The notes beneath the pieces were generated by a model. The model was not told where the DNA came from, did not search any database, and saw only the letters and a program-made list of their open reading frames with translations. 18,878 nucleotides of DNA from Halieaceae bacterium (GTDB lineage Bacteria > Pseudomonadota > Gammaproteobacteria > Pseudomonadales > Halieaceae). Shown piece by piece: positions 8,850-16,700 of the stretch; the first letter of the stretch is position 1; each line of letters starts with the position of its first letter. Both the position numbers and the translations under genes were made by a program. The stretch is from the NCBI GenBank assembly GCA_011524755.1, contig WTJR01000061.1, positions 1 to 18,878 of the forward strand, read 5' to 3'.

Positions 8850-8919
8850 GGCGCGCAATCATCGCACACTGAGCGTCAGTACGCAGTGCATAGGACATCG
8901 CAAATGCGATAAATACCGT

Positions 8920-9354
8920 TTATGCGCCGGTGATGTGAAGTGCGATAAATAAGAGATGCGCAATGACCACGCCCGTGGTCAATCGAACCCGCATGCGGCG
9001 GTACCAAACCTCCAATTGGGAGATTCTGACTTCGTACCAAAGCAGCGCAATATAACCGAGCATCAGAAACACCGACGCCATCATGGCTTGCGCAGTGAGG
9101 ATAGATGCGACACCGAATAGGACCAAGCCATTGCTTACCACAAGTGTGCTCACCGAGGACGCACTCTCTACCCGCTGTTCCTGCCCCCACAGAGCGCCCG
9201 CTAGAAAGGCAAAAATAGCCAATGAGTAGATAACGAAGCCCTGAATCGAGAGCGATCTTGGCCAATCCTCCATGACGCTAAAGCCAATGCAAAAGCCAAA
9301 GAAAGGCAGCAACCCGGAATAGCCAAGCAGTTGCGTCGTTACTCGACTGGACAT
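8920..9354 (-). CDS. DUF3429 family integral membrane protein
   Basis: This 144-residue protein has four hydrophobic segments (about 8-26, 38-56, 68-100 and 123-142) and sits in the inner membrane. The N-terminal LGYSGLLPFFGF and the segment FLAGALWG (about 50-57) match the DUF3429 pattern, a small uncharacterised membrane family common in marine gammaproteobacteria. No catalytic motif is visible and the function is unknown. Its ATG at 9354 lies inside the last codons of the DUF3833 lipoprotein gene (16-base overlap), so the two are translationally coupled and may act together at the envelope. Confidence 0.85.
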   Translation of the reverse strand: MSSRVTTQLLGYSGLLPFFGFCIGFSVMEDWPRSLSIQGFVIYSLAIFAFLAGALWGQEQRVESASSVSTLVVSNGLVLFGVASILTAQAMMASVFLMLGYIALLWYEVRISQLEVWYRRMRVRLTTGVVIAHLLFIALHITGA

Positions 9355-9890
9355 ACAACCGATTCCTGAGGATGGCGAATGATAGTAAGCAGGATCCCGC
9401 CAACAGGCAGCCCGAATTTCTTCAACGTTGATTCGTTGATCAATACATTCTCACTCACGAGATACATACGGTCATCCACCGCAACGTCAATGCTCCCATC
9501 CGACAACTGGATGGTTAAAACGTAATCGAGGAACATCGTATTGCCGGATACAGACGCCTGTCCTACACCCTTAACATCGCCCGCCGTGGCCTCGTAACGG
9601 CCCCCTTCTGTTTGACTCAATGTCCAAATGCGCGTTTGTTTTTCACCATCATCAAAAACGAAACGCTCGTCCAATGTCCCAACACCGTTTTGCCAGCAAG
9701 CGGTGATATCGGCAACAAAGGAGCGACTGGCGTAGCCCTTGTAGTCCTTGACTACACCATGGGCCGTTAGTGCACCAGCAAAGAATTGCTCAGGTGAAAA
9801 AGCAGGCTGGCGATCACGGTAATCTTCGACTGAAACGCTGGAACAGGCAGTCAGTCCGAGGGTAAAGAGGACAGTAATGAGGTGTCGCAT
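9339..9890 (-). CDS. DUF3833 family lipoprotein
   Basis: This 183-residue protein has a short signal peptide ending in a lipobox (LTAC, Cys16), so it is lipid-anchored; Ser at +2 suggests outer-membrane sorting. The QPAFSPEQFFAGALTAHGVVKDYKG stretch, given here in two parts as QPAFSPEQFF and AGALTAHGVVKD, matches the start of DUF3833, and the later LDYVLTIQLSDG and VDDRMYLV strands fit its lipocalin-like beta character. The role is unknown. The ATG at 9890 has an excellent AGGAG seven bases upstream; an upstream in-frame start at 9947 would read through a terminator hairpin and is rejected. It is the first gene of the minus-strand run to trpS and overlaps DUF3429 by 16 bases. Confidence 0.87.
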   Translation of the reverse strand: MRHLITVLFTLGLTACSSVSVEDYRDRQPAFSPEQFFAGALTAHGVVKDYKGYASRSFVADITACWQNGVGTLDERFVFDDGEKQTRIWTLSQTEGGRYEATAGDVKGVGQASVSGNTMFLDYVLTIQLSDGSIDVAVDDRMYLVSENVLINESTLKKFGLPVGGILLTIIRHPQESVVCPVE

Positions 9891-9912
9891 AACGGCGCTC
9901 CTGACAGCAGGC

Positions 9913-9941
9913 AAAAAAAACCCCGGTCGAAACGACCGGGG
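9913..9941 (-). terminator. Strong intrinsic terminator just before the DUF3833 gene
   Basis: A perfect 9-bp stem (CCCCGGTCG/CGACCGGGG, 9921-9929 and 9933-9941) with a three-base loop is followed on the minus strand by eight T residues (9920-9913). It ends only about ten bases before the AGGAG of the DUF3833 gene, leaving no room for a separate promoter. It is therefore either an attenuator in that operon's leader or the end of an upstream small RNA. Confidence 0.88.
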
Positions 9942-10240
9942 AATCATAAAACCATCTGGGGGAAGATGGCTTGGAAACCAATCAGGTTGCGATTGTTACG
10001 AACCCTCAGAAAAGGTGGATCACCAATTTGCATCTTGGTGGGTGAAAAGCTGAACAAAAAAAGGTCGCTCGCGCACAGGGCATTGGACGGGCGTTCGATA
10101 CGGGTGATTAGACTTGTATGAACTCGGCGACATGTCGCCGAGCAATGCGCTTTTCGCTCGCTTTAAGGTTTTCGTTTATTCGTAAAGCTAGAAGCGTTCC
10201 CCACGCTTGGGGTGCTTCTTCACCGGAAGATAGGCACACA
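9942..10240 (-). other. Structured non-coding region, possible leader or small RNA
   Basis: About 300 bases without a convincing gene lie between two minus-strand terminators. On the minus strand it can form, in order, a stem-loop with arms GAAGC/GCTTC plus CCCC/GGGG (about 10192-10219), a 20-base perfect palindrome (10123-10142), a CACCAA/TTGGTG stem (about 10021-10040) and a CCATCT/AGATGG stem (9952-9969) followed by four T. Two overlapping small open frames exist on the minus strand (37 codons from 10133 to 10020; 29 codons from 10033 to 9944), neither with a clear Shine-Dalgarno. I tested it by eye against 6S RNA, tmRNA, RNase P RNA and SRP RNA core motifs and saw no match. Confidence 0.45.
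10123..10142. repeat. Perfect 20-bp palindrome
   Basis: CTCGGCGA and TCGCCGAG flank a central CATG, giving a perfect 20-base inverted repeat. As RNA it would be an 8-bp stem with a tetraloop; as DNA it could be an operator for a dimeric regulator. No T-run follows on either strand, so it is not a terminator. Confidence 0.6.
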
Positions 10241-10271
10241 AAAACGATCCGGGTTCACTAAACCCGGATCG
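10240..10271 (-). terminator. Intrinsic terminator of the small secreted protein gene
   Basis: An 11-bp stem (10245-10255 with 10261-10271, core GATCCGGGTT/AACCCGGATC) with a five-base loop is followed on the minus strand by five T (10244-10240). It lies 29 bases after the stop at 10300. Confidence 0.82.
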
Positions 10272-10299
10272 CTCGCTTTGATTTTGGTGTGGTCTTAGA

Positions 10300-10653
10300 T
10301 CAGAGTTTTGAGCTAAGCAGAACAGGTCGCTGAACTTCTAGCAGCTGCCACTTGGACTCGAAGCGTGTCTGCTGAAATGCATAAGTGACGGTAGACCCAC
10401 GCGGTAGTTCTATACCTGACATGGTCATGTCCGCCGCTACGCGGCCACGCTTCGCTCGGCGCTTCATGGTGCATTCGGCAAGGTCGCCATGCTCTAACTC
10501 ATGAAATCGAACGCGCAGCGTCTCATCGGAGTGCTCGCTGACACTGACCACTTCACCGGTCAGTACACAATCTTGGATAACCTCGGCGGTTGCTGCTGAG
10601 GTGTAGACGCCTCCAATCATGCAGAGGCCTATTAGTAGGTTCTTCACTTTCAT
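10300..10653 (-). CDS. Small secreted protein of unknown function
   Basis: This is a 117-residue protein with a signal peptide (1-23, cleavage after ATA), so the mature form is about 94 residues and periplasmic or secreted. Two cysteines remain (Cys29 and Cys61) and probably form one disulfide. The rest looks like a small beta-rich domain (LTGEVVSVSEHSDETLRVRF, then GSTVTYAFQQTRFESKWQLL). A very basic stretch KRRAKRGR lies near 63-70. The ATG at 10653 has AAGGAG six bases upstream; the longer frame from 10674 starts inside a leader hairpin and is rejected. It is a single-gene unit with its own terminator at 10240-10271 and a repeat-bearing promoter region at 10728-10771. I do not recognise the family. 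Confidence 0.82.
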   Translation of the reverse strand: MKVKNLLIGLCMIGGVYTSAATAEVIQDCVLTGEVVSVSEHSDETLRVRFHELEHGDLAECTMKRRAKRGRVAADMTMSGIELPRGSTVTYAFQQTRFESKWQLLEVQRPVLLSSKL

Positions 10654-10665
10654 CGTTATCTCCTT

Positions 10666-10714
10666 ACGCCTCACGGCGTGCTATCGCTTCACAGCGTTTA
10701 GCGGAACTTTCCGC
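10666..10714 (-). promoter_or_regulatory. Leader hairpins directly before the ribosome binding site
   Basis: On the minus strand two short stems with identical GTGA loops, CGCT-GTGA-AGCG (10696-10685) and ACGCC-GTGA-GGCGT (10679-10666), sit immediately before AAGGAG (10665-10660). GUGA is a GNRA-type tetraloop. A third inverted repeat GCGGAA/TTCCGC lies at 10701-10714. They may stabilise the message or affect translation. Confidence 0.4.
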
Positions 10715-10727
10715 AACTACACAAGGT

Positions 10728-10771
10728 AGTTCATGTAACGTAAATGAAAATTAAGTGAAATAAAAGTGTAA
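10728..10771. promoter_or_regulatory. Four 11-bp-phased direct repeats, likely response-regulator site
   Basis: Four consecutive 11-base units carry the core (A/G)TG(A/T)AA at the same position: ATGTAA (10733-10738), ATGAAA (10744-10749), GTGAAA (10755-10760) and GTGTAA (10766-10771). Exact 11-base spacing in an AT-rich stretch is typical of winged-helix response regulators of the OmpR/PhoB type. The core also recalls the CpxR GTAAA pair. It lies about 75-118 bases upstream of the ATG at 10653. Confidence 0.55.
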
Positions 10772-10895
10772 CAGTTAAAAATTTACAGTTTTTTTAGATA
10801 AAACCTGAACACTACTGGCTTGAAAAAACACTGCTCGGGTGCGAGGTCGTTAAGTCCAGAGCGATGACCTAGTCACTGGGGTCAGTTAGTTGGCG

Positions 10896-10925
10896 AAAAA
10901 AAAAGCGGCCTTCCGGCCGCTTTTT
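10896..10925 (-). terminator. Terminator of the lipoprotein gene (works on both strands)
   Basis: AAAAAGCGGCC-TTCC-GGCCGCTTTTT gives an 11-bp stem with a four-base loop (GC core 10905-10920). On the minus strand nine T follow (10904-10896), ending the gene that stops at 10945; on the plus strand there are five T. The rest of the 10654-10944 gap holds the promoter and leader of the small secreted protein. Confidence 0.9.
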
Positions 10926-10944
10926 CCTTTCGAAGCATTGCGAA

Positions 10945-13725
10945 TCAGAGCGAGCCGCTAATGGTCCAACCGGCCCACCATGGATCACTACCGTCCGGAT
11001 TCACTGCACCCACAAACGGCGCCTCGTCAAAGAAGTCGGGATCCGCTGTCGACTCAGCGTAAGCACCATTAATGTCGGTCCAATTGATGGCCGCTTCAGC
11101 CGCAACCGCCTCCGGAGATCGCGACTCATACAAGGAACCAAGATCTGCCTCGACCGGCAGCACATTGACTGCGCCTGCTGACACATCGATGTTAGCCAAG
11201 GTCCCCTGAGTTTCATCCGCCGCGCAGTCATAAACCCAGTTGTTCAATACCAAGGCTGAGCCAATCAATCCCTCCGAATCGGCACCGTTCACGTTTACAC
11301 ACTGATTAATTGGCGTGCTGTTTCCGGAAGCGACTGCAACTAATGTGTTGTGGAAGAAACCGCCCGAACCCTTTTTGAAGTTTAGGATGTAGGGATCGTC
11401 TGCCTCTCGTTTGTCGGCCACAATAGTGACGTTCGACAGTGTCGGTTTTGAAAGCGGCGCAGCGGCTCCCTGGGTATCCATCTCAAAAGCCTCTCCTGAA
11501 CCGTTGGGTGACTGTTTGACGATGATGTACTGCAGGTTGCCTTGGAACCCTTCATCCCAATCAACCGAATCATCGAGGTTATTGGTGAAGACGCCATGTT
11601 TCACATTGACGTTACCGCCGTAGAACTCGATGCCATCGTCAGAATTACCCTCGACTTGGATATAGTCCATGGTGGTTCCACTACCTACGGCAACCAGAGA
11701 AATGCCGTTGATCTCGTTACCTTCACTGAACTCGTAGCCGCCCTCGGCAACAACCACATACTTAAGGACGCCACTGTTATCCAACTCGTCGTATCCCCCG
11801 GCAAAGCCTGACTCGCCTTCGGAGTCGATGTTACAAGGGCCTGGATCGGCAGGACATTCGTTGTGCAGCCCGTATCCATGGATGATCAGGCCACCCCACT
11901 CTCCCGCGCCATCATAGCCATCATCATCTGATGAAAAGATAATGGGCGCGGACTTCGTGCCTTCGGCCATAATTTTGGAGCCACGAGTGATCACCATATT
12001 GGCAAAGGTCCCTGATTTACCAAAAATATTGACGCCGGGTTCTATCGTAAGCGTTACATCTCTTACCGAGGATCCGTCAGCGAGATTACCGTCAGCTTGA
12101 ATTTCGCCATTTCCATTGCCCACGGTAACCCGTCCTTCCATGAGGTAGTCAACACCACCATTCAGCGTGAGATCTGAGACGATGGTTGGCGGTAAGAGGC
12201 ACTTGCCATCAGCCTGTTCCGTGGTTGTTGCAGGACATGACGCCTCAGGGGCTGAGGGGTCACCCACTGACCCGTCAATCGTCCAGCCAGCCCACCAGGG
12301 CAACGAGGTTGACGTTGGATTAACCGCCCCCATGAATCTGACCGAATCAAGGAACTCAGCGTCCGCCGTTGACTCTGGCAATGAAGCGTTAACCGCAGCC
12401 CAATCCATTGCTGTGTCGAGAATCGCTTCGGGTGCTTGTGAAGCGACGTTGTTGTCGAGTTGTGCCGCGACAGCATTGATATTCAATGCGCCCGCCGACA
12501 TATCAACATTTGCCAATGTCCCGCGATCACCAGCGGCAGCAGCACAGTCCTGAATCCAGTTATTCAAAACCAATGCTGTTCCAATGAGTCCCTCGGAGTC
12601 TGCTCCGTTGACGTTAATACATTGGTTGATAGGCGTTGCGTTCTCCGGAGCCACAGAGACAACTGTGTTGTGGAAGAAACCACCGGAGCCCTTTTTGAAA
12701 TTCAAAATGTAAGGATCATCATCAACGCGCTTATCCGCAATGATCGTTACATTCGACAGTGTCGGTTTGGACAAGGGGGATGCGGCGCCCTGAGTGTCCA
12801 TCTCAAAAGCCTCACCTGAACCCGTCGGTGACTGCTTTACGATGATGTACTGCAGGTTTCCTTGATAACCCTCGTCCCAATCTACCGAATCATCCAGGTT
12901 GTTAGTGAAAACCCCGTACTTCAGGTTGACGCTACCACCATAGAACTCAATCCCATCGTCCGAGTTACCCTCGACTTGGATGTACTCCATCGTTGTGCCA
13001 GAGCCCACCCCAATCAGAGAAATGCCGTTAATCTCGTTGCCCTCACTGAATTCGTAACCTCCTTCAGCAACGACGACATACTGCAAAATGCCGCTGTTGT
13101 CTGAGGCGTCATATCCGCCGGCAAAGCCAGATTCGCCCTCTGAGTCAATGTTGCAAGGCCCCGGTTCTGCAGGGCATTCGTTGTGATTGCCATATCCGTG
13201 AACGATCAAACCACCCCACTCACCCGATCCGTCTAACCCATCATCTTCACCAGACATGACGATGGGCGCATCAGCAGTGCCCATGGCCATAATCTTCGAG
13301 CCGCGGGTGATTACGAGATTCGCAAAGGTATTGGCCTTACCATACAACCGAGTTCCAGCCGGCATCGTCAGTGTCACGCTCTGAACAGGCGTACCATCGA
13401 TTAGGTTCCCGTCGGCACCCAGCTCACCATTGCCGTTACCTACGGTGACCCGTCCCGATAAAATATATTCACGCTCAGCATCCAGCGTCATATCGGACGA
13501 GATAGTCGCTGGTAATTCACACAGTCCATTTGCATCCTCTGTCGTGCCCTCTGGACATTCGCTGGATGGCTCTGGCTCGGGTTCCGGTGCTGGAGCAGGA
13601 GCAGGTGCGGGGCTATCGGCAGCCGGCGCTTCAATAATAATGGTGGCTTGATCGCCCTCGCTGCATCCACCCAGTGATGCAAGGGCACTCGAAGCCAGTA
13701 AGGCTGAGACTAACTGCTTATTCAT
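10945..13725 (-). CDS. Two-module beta-helix-like lipoprotein paired with a TBDR
   Basis: This 926-residue lipoprotein has a signal peptide ending in LGGC (Cys21), then an Ala/Pro/Glu-Pro linker (about 33-53), and two tandem copies of a roughly 430-residue module (about 57-486 and 496-926). Each module starts with a CPxxTTE...GxC motif, contains strand repeats typical of a right-handed parallel beta-helix (TFANLVITRGSKIMA, GEWGGLI.HGYG, EGNSDDGIEFYGG, NNLDDSVDWDEG) and ends in PWWAGWTI.GS. Asp/Asn-rich turns could bind calcium. Each module has about six cysteines in matching places. The start is the ATG at 13725 with GGAG nine bases upstream; the TTG before it is ignored. It lies 48 bases after the TBDR at 13774 and is probably co-transcribed, so a role as the surface ligand-binding partner of that receptor is likely. 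The fold and role are inferences; no enzyme motif is evident. Confidence 0.88.
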   Translation of the reverse strand: MNKQLVSALLASSALASLGGCSEGDQATIIIEAPAADSPAPAPAPAPEPEPEPSSECPEGTTEDANGLCELPATISSDMTLDAEREYILSGRVTVGNGNGELGADGNLIDGTPVQSVTLTMPAGTRLYGKANTFANLVITRGSKIMAMGTADAPIVMSGEDDGLDGSGEWGGLIVHGYGNHNECPAEPGPCNIDSEGESGFAGGYDASDNSGILQYVVVAEGGYEFSEGNEINGISLIGVGSGTTMEYIQVEGNSDDGIEFYGGSVNLKYGVFTNNLDDSVDWDEGYQGNLQYIIVKQSPTGSGEAFEMDTQGAASPLSKPTLSNVTIIADKRVDDDPYILNFKKGSGGFFHNTVVSVAPENATPINQCINVNGADSEGLIGTALVLNNWIQDCAAAAGDRGTLANVDMSAGALNINAVAAQLDNNVASQAPEAILDTAMDWAAVNASLPESTADAEFLDSVRFMGAVNPTSTSLPWWAGWTIDGSVGDPSAPEASCPATTTEQADGKCLLPPTIVSDLTLNGGVDYLMEGRVTVGNGNGEIQADGNLADGSSVRDVTLTIEPGVNIFGKSGTFANMVITRGSKIMAEGTKSAPIIFSSDDDGYDGAGEWGGLIIHGYGLHNECPADPGPCNIDSEGESGFAGGYDELDNSGVLKYVVVAEGGYEFSEGNEINGISLVAVGSGTTMDYIQVEGNSDDGIEFYGGNVNVKHGVFTNNLDDSVDWDEGFQGNLQYIIVKQSPNGSGEAFEMDTQGAAAPLSKPTLSNVTIVADKREADDPYILNFKKGSGGFFHNTLVAVASGNSTPINQCVNVNGADSEGLIGSALVLNNWVYDCAADETQGTLANIDVSAGAVNVLPVEADLGSLYESRSPEAVAAEAAINWTDINGAYAESTADPDFFDEAPFVGAVNPDGSDPWWAGWTISGSL

Positions 13726-13773
13726 CAAAGTTTACTCCGTGGTGATTTAACGTCTGCTCTTTCCATTCAGTGC

Positions 13774-16700
13774 CTAAAAATCCCAGTCGATAGAGACCGA
13801 GACTTTTGTGCCCTTTTCATAACTCTGAAATGTCTGTCCACCCTGCGTGTACTCGAGTTCAGAGTTAAAAATGTTGTCTAACTTGGCTTTAAATGTGGCT
13901 GTCTCGCTGATGTCCCAGCGATAGACAAGATTGGCCTCCATTCTTGGTTCCAAATACACATCGGGCGCTCCCGATAACCCAACATCAGCGATCGATGCTC
14001 CGTTCTGGTTCACAAGGAACGTCAGCTGTTGTCCGTTAGAAAAATCGTCGTAACCGATAACGAGATTGGCCGTGTACTCGGGCTGACCCTGCAGCTCGCG
14101 AGGGTCATCATTGACGAGAGTGACCTCTGATTCGATTACCGACGCGTTGAAAGACACAAATAGACTTCGACTGTAGTCATCACTCAACAAAAACTCTTTG
14201 CGACCCTCAATCTCTACACCGGAAAGCTCGCCACTCTCGGCATTTCTGAAGGTTCTAGAATTACCGGCTGTTCCGGATGCCAGCTGAACAACCCGTTCGA
14301 TTGGCTTATCAATATCTTTGTAAAACAGTGCTATCGATAGGCTGTCTTCTTCATTTGGGTACCACTCCCATCTCAAATCAGCATTTCGCACTGAAGCGAC
14401 TTCTAGAAATGGATTGCCCCTAACTCGGAAGTTGAATTCGTTATCGTAAAAGACCGCGTTTGCTGCCTCTTTAAAGTCGGGTCTAGCCACGGTTTCAGAA
14501 ACCGCAAGCCGCAACTGCTGATCGTCCCTGTAAAACCAATTTAGGCTAAGGCTCGGAAGAAGACTGTCCTCTTCAATGACTGATTCAACAGGCAGGCCCT
14601 CACCTGTGATAGCAAAGGTGTTGGTAACTTGCTCGAACATCTCGTAGCGCGCGCCCACAACAACTTGCCAGGTCGTATCAAACGTGTGGTCGTACATCGC
14701 ATACACACTGTTGTAATCCAGCTCGGCGTCGTAGCTGTCGGACACCAGCGTTTTGTCATCAAAGACCAGACCCGTTTCACGGCTTGTTGTTATTCCACCC
14801 GTAGGGGATTGACTCGAGCCATCCGAATTACCGGTGTTTTGGCAAGAGGTTGCACCCGAGCCTGAACCACAGACGTAGACCACGTCAGAGACAAGTACAT
14901 TTTCTGCCGACAAAAGGCCTTGCTGTGATTGATTAATGTTGAATCCGTAGGTTTCGCTATCCGAGTCCCGGTCGCGAAGGATCGCTTGCGCCCCGAACTT
15001 CATGCTTGAAAAGCTGGAACCGCTATCGAACACATCCCAAGTAATATCAAAGGAAGCGTCAAAATTATTATCGGTCAACTCATCGTATCGACGAGTGATT
15101 ACACCTGGCTCCAAGAAAAAGCCCTGCATGGCGACACTCTGGTCATCATTAGCGCGGCCAAAATCGAAACCAGACTTCAAATCCTCTGGGTTGGTCGCGT
15201 TACTGGATGCCGTAAACGTGAAGTCTCTTCGGTCAGGAGCGTACATATAGGCCTGACTAGCGGTCACCTGCCACTCTCCGAAGATGGACCCATCTTCATT
15301 AATGAAGTGTGACCCCATGAGTTGTGCACTGGCGTACTGGCGCTCCGCCCACCCGATACTCTGGTTGTAGACAGCCTGAAATTCGTCACCCTCTTGACCC
15401 ACTACCCGCTCGAGCATTGATTGGGTGTCACGAGATAAAACGGTGTTCAACTCGTAGGTGCTATTACCAATATTGACACCCAAGGAAACGAGCCCGCTGG
15501 CTTCTACGCTGTTAGAGACCTGCTCGTAGACGAAGTTGTTCTCAATAATTCCTGTGGGGGTATAACTATTTCTCTCACCGTTTTGACGCTGAGACCACTC
15601 GTTTGAGTAGTTGCCTGCGGCGTAGAAACCTACTTCGGCATCACCGAGATAAAAAAGATCACCAAATTCAATGCCGAAGCTGGCATTAGGTGCCGCGGTT
15701 TCGAAGGCGGGATCAAAACCATCTTTCAGCTGAATAGCCGCAAGACGACGAAGCTGTCCCTCAATTTCATCGTCGATTTCATAAACCGTGCCCGTTGAGG
15801 TGTCCTGAACCGTACCGATGCGGAGCGCTTCTGCAATGGCAAGCACGCTTATATCACGCTCACGTGTTCCATCATCCCAGCCAATTGCATCAAAGTCGCC
15901 GCTAAGGGGATCAACCGCAACTGTGCTACCCGTCAAGCCGCTTGTGCCTGCTGTCCCGAGAGACAACCCAAAGACTCTTTCATCGGGAAACGTCTTTGTG
16001 TTGATAACAAGGTTGCCACCCGTAGATTCTCCGGGCATGTAGGGCAGAAACGTCTTCTTGATATCCAACTGATTAACAAAGTTCGATGGGAACAGATCCA
16101 ACGGGACAGTTCGCTTCGAGGGGTTTGTTGAGGGCATCGTGGCGTTGTTCAACGTCGTTGCCACATACCGACCTCCCAGCCCCCGAATGAATACGTATTT
16201 GTTGTCCTGAATAGAAATTCCAGGAACCCGCACTACCGAAGAGGCCACATCAGAATCGGAAAAGCGGGCAAGTAGTTCAACCCCAATCGTATCTACCACA
16301 CCGTCCGTATCTCGCTCACTGAGCTCAAAGCCGGATGGATCGAATGTCCCCATGACGAAGACTTCTTCCAACTGCAACGTCGGCGCCTCAAAGGTCAGCT
16401 GATCGCTTTCCAGCGTCAAACCAACAGAGCGAGCAATGCCGGCCACGACGCGATCAGTTCTTGCTACTCCATCGGCTGAGACTGTGTACTGTCCCCGGGG
16501 GAGATCCTTCTCAACCATCCCATCAACATCGGTTGTCGCGACTCCACCACCGTTTGAGAAATTAACGATGACACCTTCAACCGGAACGCCGTCCCGTTGA
16601 ACACGCACAACCAAGGTGCCTTTCCCAGCGTCGCGACGTTGAGTAGCCGACTCCGTCGAACCAAAAAGATCAACACGCGCATCCGAACTCCCGAGATCGA

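Noticed and set aside
9882..10121. A 79-codon plus-strand frame over the structured gap
   Set aside because: It runs through the terminator hairpin, has no ribosome site and is extremely rich in Arg/Lys, as expected from a chance frame.
9913..10133. Classical tryptophan attenuation for the operon ending in trpS
   Set aside because: The small frames contain only a single Trp codon rather than a run, and trpS is the last of six genes.
9942..10240. A housekeeping RNA (6S, tmRNA, RNase P, SRP) in the structured gap
   Set aside because: None of the conserved core motifs of these RNAs, such as the RNase P GAGGAAAGTCC or a tRNA-like tmRNA end, is visible on either strand.
13430..13651. Antisense frame with Gly/Ala repeats opposite the lipoprotein linker
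   Set aside because: It is the reverse reading of the Ala-Pro/Glu-Pro linker codons and has no independent support.
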